Below the pieces are notes generated by a model. That model was not told the DNA's origin. It ran no database searches and saw nothing but the letters and a program-made list of their open reading frames with translations. Positions 25,835-36,200 of a stretch of 64,000 nucleotides of DNA are shown piece after piece. The translations under genes were made by a program, and so were the position numbers. Source of the DNA: Paraglaciecola sp. L3A3 (lineage in GTDB: Bacteria > Pseudomonadota > Gammaproteobacteria > Enterobacterales > Alteromonadaceae). How positions within the stretch are numbered: position 1 is the stretch's first letter; each line of letters begins with the position of its first letter. Location of the stretch: the NCBI RefSeq assembly GCF_009796765.1, contig NZ_CP047023.1, positions 186,001 through 250,000 on the forward strand. Reading direction: 5' to 3'.

Positions 25835-27681
25835 AAGCGAAAGTAAAAATACGCTTAGGTGATTTACTATTACAAAATGGCATTATTACTGAAGATCAGT
25901 TAACCCAAACTTTGGCAGCACAAAAGCAGTCAGGTCGTAAACTAGGTGTGATGTTGATCGAATTGGGATTTGTAACGGAAGAGCAGTTGCTTTCGTTTTT
26001 ATCTCAACATTTAAAAGTTCCCCATATAGATATTAATCAATATAACGTCACTAGTGCGGCGGTTAATTTATTGCCTGAAGTGCAGGCTAGACGTTATCGA
26101 GCTTTAGTTCTAGAGGATAAGGGCGACCGGCTTTTAGTTGGAATGAGTGACCCTGCTGACCTTGCTGCAATTGATGTATTGTCTAGGTTGTTACCAAAGC
26201 CCATAGATGTGGCGGTAGTCAGTGACAGTCAGTTGCTGCAAGCCTATGATAATTTATATCGCCGTACCGATGAAATAGCTTCTTTCGCCCAAGAACTGGC
26301 AGAAGAATATCAAGATGATAACGAATTTGATTTTGATACAGGTGTGGGTGATGAACAAGATACAACTGTAGCAAGGTTATTACAGTCTATATTTGAAGAT
26401 GCTATTCAAGCAAAAGCCTCTGATATTCATATTGAACCCGATGAAGCTATGTTACGTATACGTATGCGGGTAGACGGCGTGTTACAAGAAAATGTAATAA
26501 AAGAAAATAATATTGCTTCTGCTTTAGTACTCAGACTCAAATTAATGTCTGGTTTAGATATTTCAGAAAAACGATTACCTCAAGATGGCCGCACGAGTAT
26601 ACGTATTAAAGGCCATTTAGTTGATGTCAGGGTGTCGACTATGCCGATTCAAGGCGGTGAATCTGTGGTGATGAGATTACTAGATCAGTCTGCTGGGATA
26701 TTAAGTTTAGAACAAACAGGTATGCCAACCGCTTTATTGACTCGTTTTAGAAGTTTGTTACACAGACCTCACGGCATGATTTTGGTTACTGGTCCTACAG
26801 GGTCTGGTAAAACGACTACCTTGTATGGCGCTTTAAGTGAATTAAATAATGCGGCAACAAAAATTATTACTGTTGAAGATCCTATTGAATATCGATTGCC
26901 GCGAATTAACCAAGTACAAACCAATAATAAGATTGGCTTAAGTTTTTCTAATATTCTACGTACTACTTTAAGACAAGATCCCGACATTATTATGGTGGGA
27001 GAAATGCGAGATCAAGAAACAGCAGAAATTGGTCTGCGAGGGGCATTAACAGGTCACTTAGTGTTATCTACTTTGCACACCAATGATGCAGTAAGTAGCG
27101 CCATTCGATTATTAGACATGGGCGCTCCTGGTTATTTAGTGGCTAGTTCATTGCGAGCAATCGTCGCACAAAGATTAGTAAGAAAAATTTGCACCAACTG
27201 TAGTACTAACTATCAATTAAATAATGAACAGCGTTTTTGGCTTTATAGTTTAGACAAAAACTTAGATGCAATATCTTTCAAAAAAGGTCGGGGTTGTCAG
27301 AACTGTAACCAAACAGGATACAAAGGACGTGTTGGTGTCTTTGAATTATTAGAGATGACCGAGAGCATGATGAATGCACTGAAAATGAATGACACAGTTG
27401 CATTTACTCAAAACGCTGAAAAAAGTACAGGTTTTGTGCCTTTGGCGAAAGTCGCATTAATGTATGCCAAGATGGGGATTACTACTGTCGATGAGGTGTT
27501 AAAATTGATTGAGATGGTATCGGATGATCGTATAGAAAATAAACCGGACGAAGAAAATATGCTGGAACCTAACCTAGAAGTCGATACCGAGAGTGATGCC
27601 CCCAAAGAGAGTTTAAAACCTGAAAATACAACTCTAGAGTTAGCTCCTAAAGATGATCCATTGGGGCCTTACAATGGCTAA
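25831..27681 (+). CDS. mshE: MSHA pilus extension ATPase MshE with c-di-GMP-binding N-terminus
   Basis: MshE is the GspE/PilB-type hexameric ATPase that powers MSHA pilus extension. Its N-terminal domain carries two tandem c-di-GMP-binding (MshEN) motifs: RLGDLLLQNGIITEDQL (starting near residue 8) and KLGVMLIELGFVTEEQL. The core has ASDIHIEP, Walker A GPTGSGKTTTLYG (about 323), the Asp box, Walker B LRQDPDIIMVGEMRD, HTNDA and the tetra-cysteine CTNC ... CQNC. Beyond the usual end (LKLIEM, residue 562), the protein continues with an acidic 50-residue tail (about 564-616), longer than the Vibrio protein of about 575 residues. The last codons overlap mshG. Ligand binding follows from the family motif. 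Confidence 0.95.
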   Translation: MKAKVKIRLGDLLLQNGIITEDQLTQTLAAQKQSGRKLGVMLIELGFVTEEQLLSFLSQHLKVPHIDINQYNVTSAAVNLLPEVQARRYRALVLEDKGDRLLVGMSDPADLAAIDVLSRLLPKPIDVAVVSDSQLLQAYDNLYRRTDEIASFAQELAEEYQDDNEFDFDTGVGDEQDTTVARLLQSIFEDAIQAKASDIHIEPDEAMLRIRMRVDGVLQENVIKENNIASALVLRLKLMSGLDISEKRLPQDGRTSIRIKGHLVDVRVSTMPIQGGESVVMRLLDQSAGILSLEQTGMPTALLTRFRSLLHRPHGMILVTGPTGSGKTTTLYGALSELNNAATKIITVEDPIEYRLPRINQVQTNNKIGLSFSNILRTTLRQDPDIIMVGEMRDQETAEIGLRGALTGHLVLSTLHTNDAVSSAIRLLDMGAPGYLVASSLRAIVAQRLVRKICTNCSTNYQLNNEQRFWLYSLDKNLDAISFKKGRGCQNCNQTGYKGRVGVFELLEMTESMMNALKMNDTVAFTQNAEKSTGFVPLAKVALMYAKMGITTVDEVLKLIEMVSDDRIENKPDEENMLEPNLEVDTESDAPKESLKPENTTLELAPKDDPLGPYNG

Positions 27682-28900
27682 TTTTAATTATAAAGCTCGA
27701 AAACCTTCTGGTGAGCTAGCAACTGGAATCTTAGAAGCTGCAGATGCAAAAGCTGTCGCACTCATTTTGTCTGGACGAAACTTTATACCAATTGAAATAA
27801 CCAAAAGCCAAGATGCGGAGCAAAATGTCTCTACGGAACTGGGTATTTCAATATTTACACCTGCTATTAAATTAGAAGATTTAGTTATATTTTCTCGACA
27901 AATGTATTCTTTAGCCAAGTCAGGAATTCCGATTTTAAGAGCCGTGAAAGGCTTAGCTGACACAACTAGCTCTAAACGTATGAAGTTAGCTTTGTACGAT
28001 GTAGGAGAAGGCTTAGAGCGGGGTAGAACCCTGTCGACGGCATTAAATAAACACCCACAAGTATTTAATAAATTATTTGTCAGTATGGTCCATGTTGGCG
28101 AAAACACAGGTAAATTAGATGATGCATTTCTGCAGCTAGGCTTTTATCTCGAAAGAGAGTTAGAAACCCGTAAACAAATTAAGTCTGCTACTCGTTATCC
28201 TATGTTTGTACTGATTGCTATCGTGATTGCTATGGTAATTATGAATATGGTGGTTATTCCTATTTTTGCTGATATGTTTAAATCTTTTGGTGCTGAATTG
28301 CCCTTGATGACTAGGATCTTGCTTAGTACTTCAGAGTTTTTTATGACCAAGTGGCATTATTTGTTAGTTATTGTTTCTGTGTGTATTTTTTTATTGGCCA
28401 AGTATTTGCAAACCGATAGCGGTCAATATAAGTGGGATAAAACTAAGTTACGTTTGCCCATAGTTGGCAGTATTTTTGAGCGTACTTTGTTAGGTCGCTT
28501 TTCTCGTAGTTTTTCTATGATGTTGGTTTCTGGGGTTCCTTTAACGTCTGCTTTAAATTTAGTTTCTGAAGCTGTAGATAATAGTTTTATGGCAGATAGA
28601 GTGATCACTATGCGAAAAAACATTGAAAAAGGTGAAAGCCTGTCTAGAGTAGCTAGTAGTAGCCAGTTATTTACTCCTTTGGTTTTGCAAATGATCAATG
28701 TAGGTGAGGAAACGGGACGAGTAGATGAGTTGTTGTCAGAAGCGGCAGAATTTTATGAACGGGAAGTTGATTACGATTTAAAAAGTTTGACAGCTAAAAT
28801 TGAGCCTTTATTGATTATGGTCGTAGCTGCTATGGTTTTAGTTCTAGCGTTAGGGATTTTCACTCCTATGTGGGACATGATGAGTGCCATAAAAGGGTAA
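27674..28900 (+). CDS. mshG: MSHA inner-membrane platform protein MshG (GspF/PilC-like)
   Basis: The 408-residue polytopic protein is the rotary platform for pilus assembly. It starts MANFNYKARKPSGELATG and has two GspF domains (about 65-190 and 270-390, the repeats VIFSRQMYSLAKSGIPILRAV and RFSRSFSMMLVSGVPLTSAL) with three membrane segments. The ATG at 27674 lies inside the end of mshE (8-base overlap) and matches the family N-terminus; an ATG seven codons earlier is less likely. Confidence 0.95.
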   Translation: MANFNYKARKPSGELATGILEAADAKAVALILSGRNFIPIEITKSQDAEQNVSTELGISIFTPAIKLEDLVIFSRQMYSLAKSGIPILRAVKGLADTTSSKRMKLALYDVGEGLERGRTLSTALNKHPQVFNKLFVSMVHVGENTGKLDDAFLQLGFYLERELETRKQIKSATRYPMFVLIAIVIAMVIMNMVVIPIFADMFKSFGAELPLMTRILLSTSEFFMTKWHYLLVIVSVCIFLLAKYLQTDSGQYKWDKTKLRLPIVGSIFERTLLGRFSRSFSMMLVSGVPLTSALNLVSEAVDNSFMADRVITMRKNIEKGESLSRVASSSQLFTPLVLQMINVGEETGRVDELLSEAAEFYEREVDYDLKSLTAKIEPLLIMVVAAMVLVLALGIFTPMWDMMSAIKG

Positions 28901-28904
28901 AAAA

Positions 28905-29435
28905 GTGCAAAAAAATGAAGCCGCTCTAGAACGTAATAGAAGTTTATTTATTAACATCTTAGTGGTTGTGGTATTTTTGAGCTTAACAGCTGTTTTTATT
29001 CATTATTTGTATAATAGTTCGGCAGATATTCGTCGCTTGTCTTTAGAGAAGCTAGCGGATACATTTAGTGCTAGTGTTAATAATGCACATTGGCAGTGGC
29101 AAGCAGAAGGCCGCCCAGAAAAACTTATGGTAAGCACCTATTCCAGTCAATTAGGTGAAGGGAAAAAGTTAGTTGAGACTAAAAGCCAGTCGATTTTGAT
29201 GAGTGTTCAAGGCTGGCCTAAAACCGAGACTAATGTTAATGGATGTATAAAAATTTGGAATATGATGCTGGGATTTCCTCTTGAACTTGAAGGGCTTGAG
29301 GTACTTGTGGACTACTATGATGGAAAGTCGATAACGGGTAATAGTATTGATGAAATTTGTCGATATCGATTATCTTCAGGTGCGTATTTTGAATATAAAA
29401 TGAATTTAGGCCAAGTGTTACAAATAAAAAATTAA
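28905..29435 (+). CDS. mshF: MSHA biogenesis protein MshF
   Basis: The 176-residue protein has a single membrane helix (about 14-36, LFINILVVVVFLSLTAVFI) and a periplasmic domain with two cysteines that could pair (NGCIKIW and DEICRY). Position between mshG and mshB and the N-terminal type identify MshF, whose precise role is unknown. The start is GTG four bases after the mshG stop. Confidence 0.85.
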   Translation: MQKNEAALERNRSLFINILVVVVFLSLTAVFIHYLYNSSADIRRLSLEKLADTFSASVNNAHWQWQAEGRPEKLMVSTYSSQLGEGKKLVETKSQSILMSVQGWPKTETNVNGCIKIWNMMLGFPLELEGLEVLVDYYDGKSITGNSIDEICRYRLSSGAYFEYKMNLGQVLQIKN

Positions 29436-29460
29436 ACTTAGATTTTGTTGGAGTATATAA

Positions 29461-30093
29461 ATGTTAATTAATGACGATAGGCTAAATAGTCTGAAACAAA
29501 TGAAGCAAACGCAACAAGGTTTTACCCTGATTGAATTAGTCATAGTTGTGGTTATTTTGGGCTTGTTGGCTGCTACTGCATTACCAAGATTACTCGATGT
29601 GACGACCGATGCCGAGGACGCTACAGTAGAAGGCGTTGCTGGCGGATTTGCCACTGGGGTTGGCCTAGCAAGGGCACAGTGGGAGTTAGAAGGAAGGCCT
29701 AAAGAAAATAATGGTTCTAATTCAACTTTTATTACCATTGAAAGTATCCAAGTTGGCATCGACAAAGATACTGGATACCCTACAGGACAACTTAGCACTG
29801 ACAGTAGCAGTGAAGATGATGTGGTAAGTGTGTTGGATTGTGAAAGTATTTTTAATTTGATTATGCAAAGTGCACCTACTATTTCTTCAAATTGGGCCAA
29901 TCGCCCTTTTGAGAATTATCGCTATTTTACTCGTGTTAACACTGATGCAGGATCTGGTGGTAATGATGTTTGCTATTATTATTTAACCCAAACTATTAAA
30001 AATCGTACAACTGAACCAGTTGATAATACTGTTGGTAATGGCTTTATTTATGACCCACGCATTGGGCAAGTTATTGTCTTTAGTAATAATTAA
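29461..30093 (+). CDS. mshB: MSHA minor pilin MshB
   Basis: The 210-residue type IV prepilin has a 20-residue leader and the cleavage site QQG/FTLIELVIVVVILG (G20/F21, E25). The mature protein has the long N-terminal helix and a globular head with cysteines DCESIF and DVCYYY. GGAG eight bases before ATG 29461 supports this start over ATG 29500. It is separated from mshF by 25 bp and from mshA by 117 bp. Confidence 0.9.
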   Translation: MLINDDRLNSLKQMKQTQQGFTLIELVIVVVILGLLAATALPRLLDVTTDAEDATVEGVAGGFATGVGLARAQWELEGRPKENNGSNSTFITIESIQVGIDKDTGYPTGQLSTDSSSEDDVVSVLDCESIFNLIMQSAPTISSNWANRPFENYRYFTRVNTDAGSGGNDVCYYYLTQTIKNRTTEPVDNTVGNGFIYDPRIGQVIVFSNN

Positions 30094-30210
30094 TTATTAT
30101 TAGGTAAGAAATTACATACCTAAAGTAAATGGGTTTAAAAGGGCATTGATGGTATAAACCCTATACATTCTATAAAATATAAAATATTTAGCATCAAAGA
30201 GGATAGGTTT
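30094..30210 (+). promoter_or_regulatory. mshB-mshA leader with two hairpins and a possible mshA promoter
   Basis: Hairpin 1 is TTAGGTA/TACCTAA (30100-30123) and hairpin 2 is GGGTTTA/TAAACCC (30131-30161). Neither has a T-run. A weak promoter can be read as TTGATG (30146-30151) and TATAAA (30171-30176) with a 19-base spacer. GAGGA just before the mshA start is a good ribosome-binding site. The layout fits separate high-level expression of the major pilin, possibly with transcript processing. Confidence 0.45.
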
Positions 30211-30735
30211 ATGCAACAGCAACGCGGGTTTACATTAATTGAATTAATTATTGTGATTGTAATTTTAGGCATTCTAGCAGTAACGGCTGCTCCTAAATTT
30301 ATCGATATTCAAGGTGACGCTAGAGCCGCAACTTTGCAAGGGGTTAAGGCTGCTCTGCAGGGCGGAGCCCAACTAGTTTATGCCAAATCGGCCATTGCCG
30401 GAGAGCAAAAAACAGCGGCTGCAGGGGATTCTACTTCTCAGGTTTCAGTTGGCGGGCAAACTGTCGAAACTGATTACGGATATCCAGATGCAGAAGCTGC
30501 GACTGCTACTACATTGTCTGGTTGGGTAGAATTAGCAACAAGTGACTTTACTTTTACGGTGGGTGCGGGTGGCACAACCTCAGCGGTAGGAACATTTACC
30601 ATCCATCCTGCTGATGCCAATACAATCGATTTAACGCTTACCGCCGCTACTGGCGCAAGCTGTCATGTGCTTTATACTGAATCGACGGGTGAGAATGTTG
30701 CTCCGGTTGTTACTCTAGTCACAGGTGGCTGTTAG
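30211..30735 (+). CDS. mshA: MSHA major pilin MshA
   Basis: MshA is the main structural subunit of the mannose-sensitive haemagglutinin pilus. The 174-residue prepilin has a six-residue leader and the site [21 protein letters not shown] (E5 of the mature protein present). The mature helix continues [36 protein letters not shown] (the common MshA helix), and a C-terminal disulfide loop runs between GASCHVL and the terminal GGC. It has its own strong ribosome-binding site and a following terminator, as expected for the most abundant product of the cluster. Confidence 0.95.
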   Translation: MQQQRGFTLIELIIVIVILGILAVTAAPKFIDIQGDARAATLQGVKAALQGGAQLVYAKSAIAGEQKTAAAGDSTSQVSVGGQTVETDYGYPDAEAATATTLSGWVELATSDFTFTVGAGGTTSAVGTFTIHPADANTIDLTLTAATGASCHVLYTESTGENVAPVVTLVTGGC

Positions 30736-30758
30736 TTGTAAATTTAGGTTATTAAAAT

Positions 30759-30780
30759 GGGAGCAAGCCTAGCTCCCTTT
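30759..30780 (+). terminator. Terminator or attenuator after mshA
   Basis: A six-bp G/C-rich stem GGGAGC/GCTCCC with a seven-base loop is followed by TTTTGTTTG, 24 bases past the mshA stop. It would reduce read-through from the abundant pilin gene into mshC-Q. Confidence 0.75.
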
Positions 30781-30818
30781 TGTTTGTGTGGCGTTTTAGA
30801 TTGTTAGACGAGGGTGAT

Positions 30819-31373
30819 ATGAAATTGACTAGTTCATTACCTCGACAAAAATATCGAGCTTATACTCTTATTGAACTGATTGTGGTTATAACCTTAATTA
30901 GTGTGTTAGCTGTTACTGCTTACAGTCGGTTTTCAACTTCATCTGGTTACGCAGAATACACTTACCAAGCCCGCTTAATATCTGCGTTACGTAATATGCA
31001 AACTCGTGCAATGTTTGATACTCGAGATGATCTTTGTTTTCAGATTAACTTTAGTGAGTCTCCCTCGGCATTTGGCCTCCCTGAATTAGATTACCAAACT
31101 CCTAGTGTGACATCTGCTACTTGTAATACTGCCATTGACTATTCGAATCCTGATTACTTAACAACGTCAGCTAGTGAAATGTCAGATGAAAGTGTAAATT
31201 TACTGGCGCAAGATTCAACGGGTACATCTTATGGGTATATACGTTTTGATTCATTAGGCCGTCCACAAACTAACACTAGTAGTTGTGACTCTACCTGTGT
31301 CATCGAGCTTATTGGCGAATCTACTGTCAAAGTTTGTGTCGAATCAGAAGGCTACATTCATGCCTGTGAATAA
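30819..31373 (+). CDS. mshC: MSHA minor pilin MshC
   Basis: The 184-residue prepilin-like protein has an atypical peptidase site: KYRA/YTLIELIVVITL, with Ala14 in place of the usual glycine and Tyr15 in place of Phe, while E19 is present. Two cysteine pairs occur in the head (DDLCF/ATCNT and SCDSTC/KVCVES). GAGGG six bases before the ATG supports this start. It is the first gene after the mshA terminator and overlaps mshD by 14 bases. Confidence 0.88.
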   Translation: MKLTSSLPRQKYRAYTLIELIVVITLISVLAVTAYSRFSTSSGYAEYTYQARLISALRNMQTRAMFDTRDDLCFQINFSESPSAFGLPELDYQTPSVTSATCNTAIDYSNPDYLTTSASEMSDESVNLLAQDSTGTSYGYIRFDSLGRPQTNTSSCDSTCVIELIGESTVKVCVESEGYIHACE

Positions 31374-31926
31374 ATTGAGAGGGTTTACCCTAGTTGAGTT
31401 AGTAATAGGCTTAGTCGTCTTTGCTATTGCGATGACACTGTTTGTGTCATTAATGGCGCCTCAGGCTATTCGCAGTGTTGACCCTATATTCCAAGTACGG
31501 GCTACTGAATTGGCTCAGTCGCTCATGAACGAAATTGCCAGTAAACCCTTTGATGACAACTCTAGTCGAACAGGTGAAGTGTTGCGTTGTAATGAAGGTG
31601 GTAATCCATGTACGCAAAGTCAAGATTTAGGGCCGGATGAGAGTAGAGAGTTGTTTAATGATGTAGACGATTATCACGGTTTGTCGGCTTCTGGTACAGA
31701 TTTCAAACAGAATGCAATGGGTAGCAATATAGCGCTCGATGGAGCCGACTTGTATGCTGGATTTAGTTTGGCGGTCACTGTATTTTATGACGACAACATG
31801 GATGGGGTAGATGATGCTATAGTGGGCGGTGGGAACTATGTGGGTAATACTAAATTTATCCAAGTGCGAGTGATTACTCCCAATGACGAAGAACTTATTT
31901 TTAGTACCTTCAGGAGCAATTATTAG
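31360..31926 (+). CDS. mshD: MSHA minor pilin MshD
   Basis: The 188-residue prepilin has a short leader MPVNKLRG/FTLVELVIGLVVFAIAM. The ATG at 31360 lies inside the end of mshC with GAAGG eight bases upstream; upstream in-frame starts would give an implausible leader. The head contains two cysteines (VLRCNEGGNPC) and an acidic DDNMDGVDD loop that could bind calcium. It is translationally coupled to mshO. Confidence 0.9.
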   Translation: MPVNKLRGFTLVELVIGLVVFAIAMTLFVSLMAPQAIRSVDPIFQVRATELAQSLMNEIASKPFDDNSSRTGEVLRCNEGGNPCTQSQDLGPDESRELFNDVDDYHGLSASGTDFKQNAMGSNIALDGADLYAGFSLAVTVFYDDNMDGVDDAIVGGGNYVGNTKFIQVRVITPNDEELIFSTFRSNY

Positions 31927-32783
31927 TGGCTCTTGTCCTTCGTTCCTCAAATACCAAAGGTTTTACTCTTATAGAATTAATTACAGTCATTATTGTACTG
32001 GGTGTTGTGTCTATAGGTGTTTCGGGGGTCATTCGCTCTGGTATGGGAATTTATGCTGATGTTATTGAACGAGATCAAATATTAAGTGAAAGTCGCTTTG
32101 TGGTTGAAAGATTAAACCGTGAGTTACGACAGGCTATTCCAAATAGTGCACGAATTAAATCTAACGGAAGCAATAGTATTCAATGTATCGAGTTTGTACC
32201 GGCACTTTGGACCAGTTTTTATACTTCCTTATCTGTTTACCCTGAAATTACCACAGCAGCTACAATAGTCGAGTTTGCCGATAATCCTGCTGGTTTTCAA
32301 TTATCCACTTCAGACACTGATTATGCTTTTGTTTACCCTACCAGTAACGATGATATTTATAATTCTGCTAATAACAAAAAACATGAGGTTCTAAGCTGCA
32401 CCGATACAGATGATAATGACTGTAGCACTGCTAATTCTGCTGAACATACAGCCAGTTTGACTTTATCAGGTACATTTGCCGATTATTCTCCTGCATCAAG
32501 ATTATATTTTGCGCGCTATGCTGTCAGTTATTGTGCCCACAATACTGGAGAAATAAGACGCCACCAAACTGGCATTGATTTGGAGCAAACAGCTTATTCA
32601 TCAGGAGGCATATTAATGGCAACTGGTTTAGTTAATGAACTGACTGATGACGATGAATTACCTTTTAAAATAGTCGGCCCTAGTCTGACTAGAAACGGTT
32701 TAGTCAATTTGTTATTAGCTTTTGAGCGGAATGAAGAAATAGTCAATTATAATATTGAGGTACATATCCCTAATGTACCTTAA
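31926..32783 (+). CDS. mshO: MSHA minor pilin MshO
   Basis: The 285-residue prepilin has the site [20 protein letters not shown] and the larger head typical of GspJ/PilW-like minor pilins. The start is GTG, sharing one base with the mshD stop. The head contains DTDDNDCSTAN and several cysteines. It probably sits in the initiating tip complex with MshP and MshQ. Confidence 0.9.
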   Translation: MALVLRSSNTKGFTLIELITVIIVLGVVSIGVSGVIRSGMGIYADVIERDQILSESRFVVERLNRELRQAIPNSARIKSNGSNSIQCIEFVPALWTSFYTSLSVYPEITTAATIVEFADNPAGFQLSTSDTDYAFVYPTSNDDIYNSANNKKHEVLSCTDTDDNDCSTANSAEHTASLTLSGTFADYSPASRLYFARYAVSYCAHNTGEIRRHQTGIDLEQTAYSSGGILMATGLVNELTDDDELPFKIVGPSLTRNGLVNLLLAFERNEEIVNYNIEVHIPNVP

Positions 32784-33204
32784 CCTATTTAAATCCCCTT
32801 ACAGTATTAAAAACCAACAAGGTAGCATGTTGGTGATAGCCTTATTTGTGATTATTGTATTTGGCTTATTAGCGGTCACTATGACTCGGTTATTATCATC
32901 ATCCTCAGAAACCGTTATTTATGAAGTATTAGGCCAACGAGCATTAAATGCTGCAAGAACTGGAGTGGAATGTAGCTTAGCGGCTAAATATCCCATATCG
33001 GGTGCCAGCGCATATTGTGTTCATTCAGTACCAATGGAAGGATTGTTAGGATTAAATAATTGTAGTTATACAGTGACTTCTAATGATGTTGCAGTAACAG
33101 ATAATGGAACCATTTATAATTATTCAAAATTCATTAGTACTGGTCGTTGTGAAGCTGGAAATTATATAGTGACTCGTGAGGTTTATGTTGATGCTATGGA
33201 ATAA
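32773..33204 (+). CDS. mshP: MSHA biogenesis protein MshP (PilX-like)
   Basis: The 143-residue protein has a short leader and a prepilin-like helix KNQQG/SMLVIALFVIIVFGLL that lacks the glutamate at mature position 5, as in PilX/GspK-type minor pilins. Three cysteines follow (GVECSL, NNCSYT, TGRCEA). The ATG at 32773 lies within the end of mshO and is preferred to an ATG six codons earlier. It overlaps mshQ by 14 bases. Confidence 0.87.
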   Translation: MYLNLFKSPYSIKNQQGSMLVIALFVIIVFGLLAVTMTRLLSSSSETVIYEVLGQRALNAARTGVECSLAAKYPISGASAYCVHSVPMEGLLGLNNCSYTVTSNDVAVTDNGTIYNYSKFISTGRCEAGNYIVTREVYVDAME

Positions 33205-36200
33205 ATTTAGGCCTCTCCTGTCTAGCTCCTTATCTATAATTCTGGCTTTGATCTTGTGCTTTGTCTGTAGAATTGGATTTTCAGCAGAATTAGTTGCTTT
33301 TTATGAATTTGAACAAGACACATGGAGCAATTCGGCTAGCGTTTTAGACTCAACAGCGAACAGTAAGCATGGCTCACCTCTTGGCTCTATTGCCCCTTAT
33401 TTTGACAATTTAGAGCAGAAATCTTGTTCCGCATTAACTGTCGGTTTTAATAATTCAAATAGTGAAATTAACGCTGTCGATACTGGCGTCAATATTAACG
33501 ACTTGGGAAATAATGGCACGATTTCTTTTTGGTATAAAAGCAATGAAGATTGGTCTGGAGGCGGGGATAGGCAGTTACTTGATGCTAGTTTAGGGAGCCC
33601 TGATAATAAGTATTTCTTTCTTGTATTACGTTCTAATGGTTCATTAAGGTTTGGTCTCGAATACAATGGCGATGATGATTTGTATTCTACCACTGAGACT
33701 TATGCCTTTGCTGCTGATGAATGGGTGCATATTGCGGTCACATGGGATCCTATAAATGCCGCGTTACAACTATATATTAATGGTCAAAAGGCCAGTACAA
33801 CTGATTATATTGAAACCCCAGGTGGTAGTACATTAGATGGGATGGGGACATTGTTTATCGGGGATAATCGTTCTACTTACGCGGTAAATGGTTCAAGCGC
33901 TAATTCTGCAAATGGTTCATTTGACGATGTGAGAATTTACAATTTTGTACAAGATAAAACGGCTATAGATTCAGACATGCAGGATGTATCTATTTGTATA
34001 AAAGATTTACTCGCTGAGTACCGCTTTGAAGAAGATTATTGGGATGGGACGGTTGATGAAGTTTTAGACAGTTCGGGCAACGATTATCATGGTGTTGTGA
34101 CTAATAATTCCACAGCTAAATTTTCGTCACCTGCTTTACCAGGAAAATTAGGGACTTGTGGTTACGCAAGTCAAAATGATGGCTCAATACAAGTGACAGG
34201 TTTGCCTTTAGATACAATTACCGATGGCAGCAAAACAACCGTTACTTTCTGGATGAACTGGGATGGGACTGAAAGTTCAATGCCTATTGGCTGGAATGGT
34301 CATGATATTTGGATAGTTGGTGGCTCCATAGGATTTAATACCGGCAGTAGCGATGTATATGGCATTTCAAGTGCTGGCTTAGCTAATACGTGGCATCATT
34401 TCACAGTTGAATTTACTAACGGTAGTGTAACCGATAATCGTATATACCTAGACGGCGTAGAACAAACGTTAACTCAACGTCAGGGTACTCCGAATTTAAG
34501 TCAAGCTTACGTAGACAACACGCTACGGATTGGCGGTTGGTCAAACGATAGGAACTATGACTTTCATGGGCTAATTGATGAAGTGCGTGTATATGAAAGT
34601 GATTTAACCACAACTCAAATCGAACTTATTATGAATGAGCGACATGCGTGCCCTACCAAACCCATTGCCGAATATCGTTTTGATGAACTTCTGTATAACG
34701 ATTTAGATGATGTAGTAGTTGATAGTGTTGGAGGCGCAAACGGTCAAGCCTTATCCGCTACAGTAGTTGAAGGTAAGGTATGTAATGCGGTGGACTTGAC
34801 AGCCACTGGGATAGAAGATTACTTAATTTTAGATGAAAATGTTTTAACTGGGCAAACTGACTTTACCTTGTCGGTTTGGGCCAAAACAGATAAACAAAGC
34901 CATCAAAGTATATTGTCGGGTGCAGGAGCCAAGAATAATGAATTAATTATGTGGTTTCTCGATAATGATAGCTTTAGGCCCCATTTAAAAGATGAGAACA
35001 ATGGTGATGTATCCATCGCACCTATAGATGATGATAATTGGCATCATTTAGTTTGGACTCGCGAGGGGGATCAAAGTTGTATTTATCAAGACAAAATTTT
35101 TAGAGGATGTGTTACCCAATTAACAGGCACTCTTGATATTCAGAGTTTAATTGTAGGCCAAGAGCAAGACAGTATCGGTGGGGGATTTGATGCCTCGCAA
35201 GCTTTTGACGGCTTGTTGGATGAATTTATGGTGTATAACCAAGCCATGAATCAAAGTGAAATTACTGCTCTTTATGACAATCAAGCTGCAGGCCTTAATG
35301 CCGATGGTAGTGCAAGAGTATGTCCAGCTCCAGCGAGTTTATTAGTGGAGTATCGTTTTGAAGAAAGTAGCTGGGATGGTACTGCTGACGAAATTTTAGA
35401 TTATTCGGGTAATGATTTTCATGCTCAAGTCAATCATAACTCGGTACCCGCAACGGCAACACCGGCCTTAGTGGGTAAGTTGGGTACCTGTGGATATGCT
35501 AGCCAAAACGATGGAGCCATACAGGTAACAGGTTTACCCTTAGATACCTTGACCGATGGGGTTAAAACCAGTGTTACTTTTTGGATGAACTGGGATGGCA
35601 CCAATAGTGTTATGCCTGTTGGTTGGAGGTCGCATGATATTTGGATGGTTGGTGGTTCTATGGGGTTTAATACCGGTACTGGGGATCTATATGGGATTTC
35701 TAGTGCCGATCTAGCCAATGGTTGGCACCATGTTGTAGTTGAATTTACTAATGGTAGTGTCACAAATAACCGTATTTACATAGATGGTATTGAGCAAGTA
35801 CTCACTCAACGACAAGGTACACCTACAAAAAGTCGAACTTATATCGATAGTGAATTTCGTATCGGTGGTTGGGCAGCTAATGCTGGATATGATTTTCACG
35901 GTTTAATCGATGAAGTTCGGATATATCAAGGTGTTTTAACAACTACAGATGTTCATACTATTATGGATGAACGACACAGTTGCCCTGTTCCCGATCATTA
36001 TGAAATACAGCACAATGGACAAGGACTGACTTGTGAGGCTGAATCCATGACGATCAAGGCTTGTGCGAATGAAAGCTGTGATACCTTGTATAGTAATGAA
36101 ACCACAATCAACCTGTCGCCACTTGGCTGGTCGCAAGATTCTTTAGTATTTACTGGGCAGATGACAACTAGCTTAAGCGTCACAAATGCAAGTACGATTA

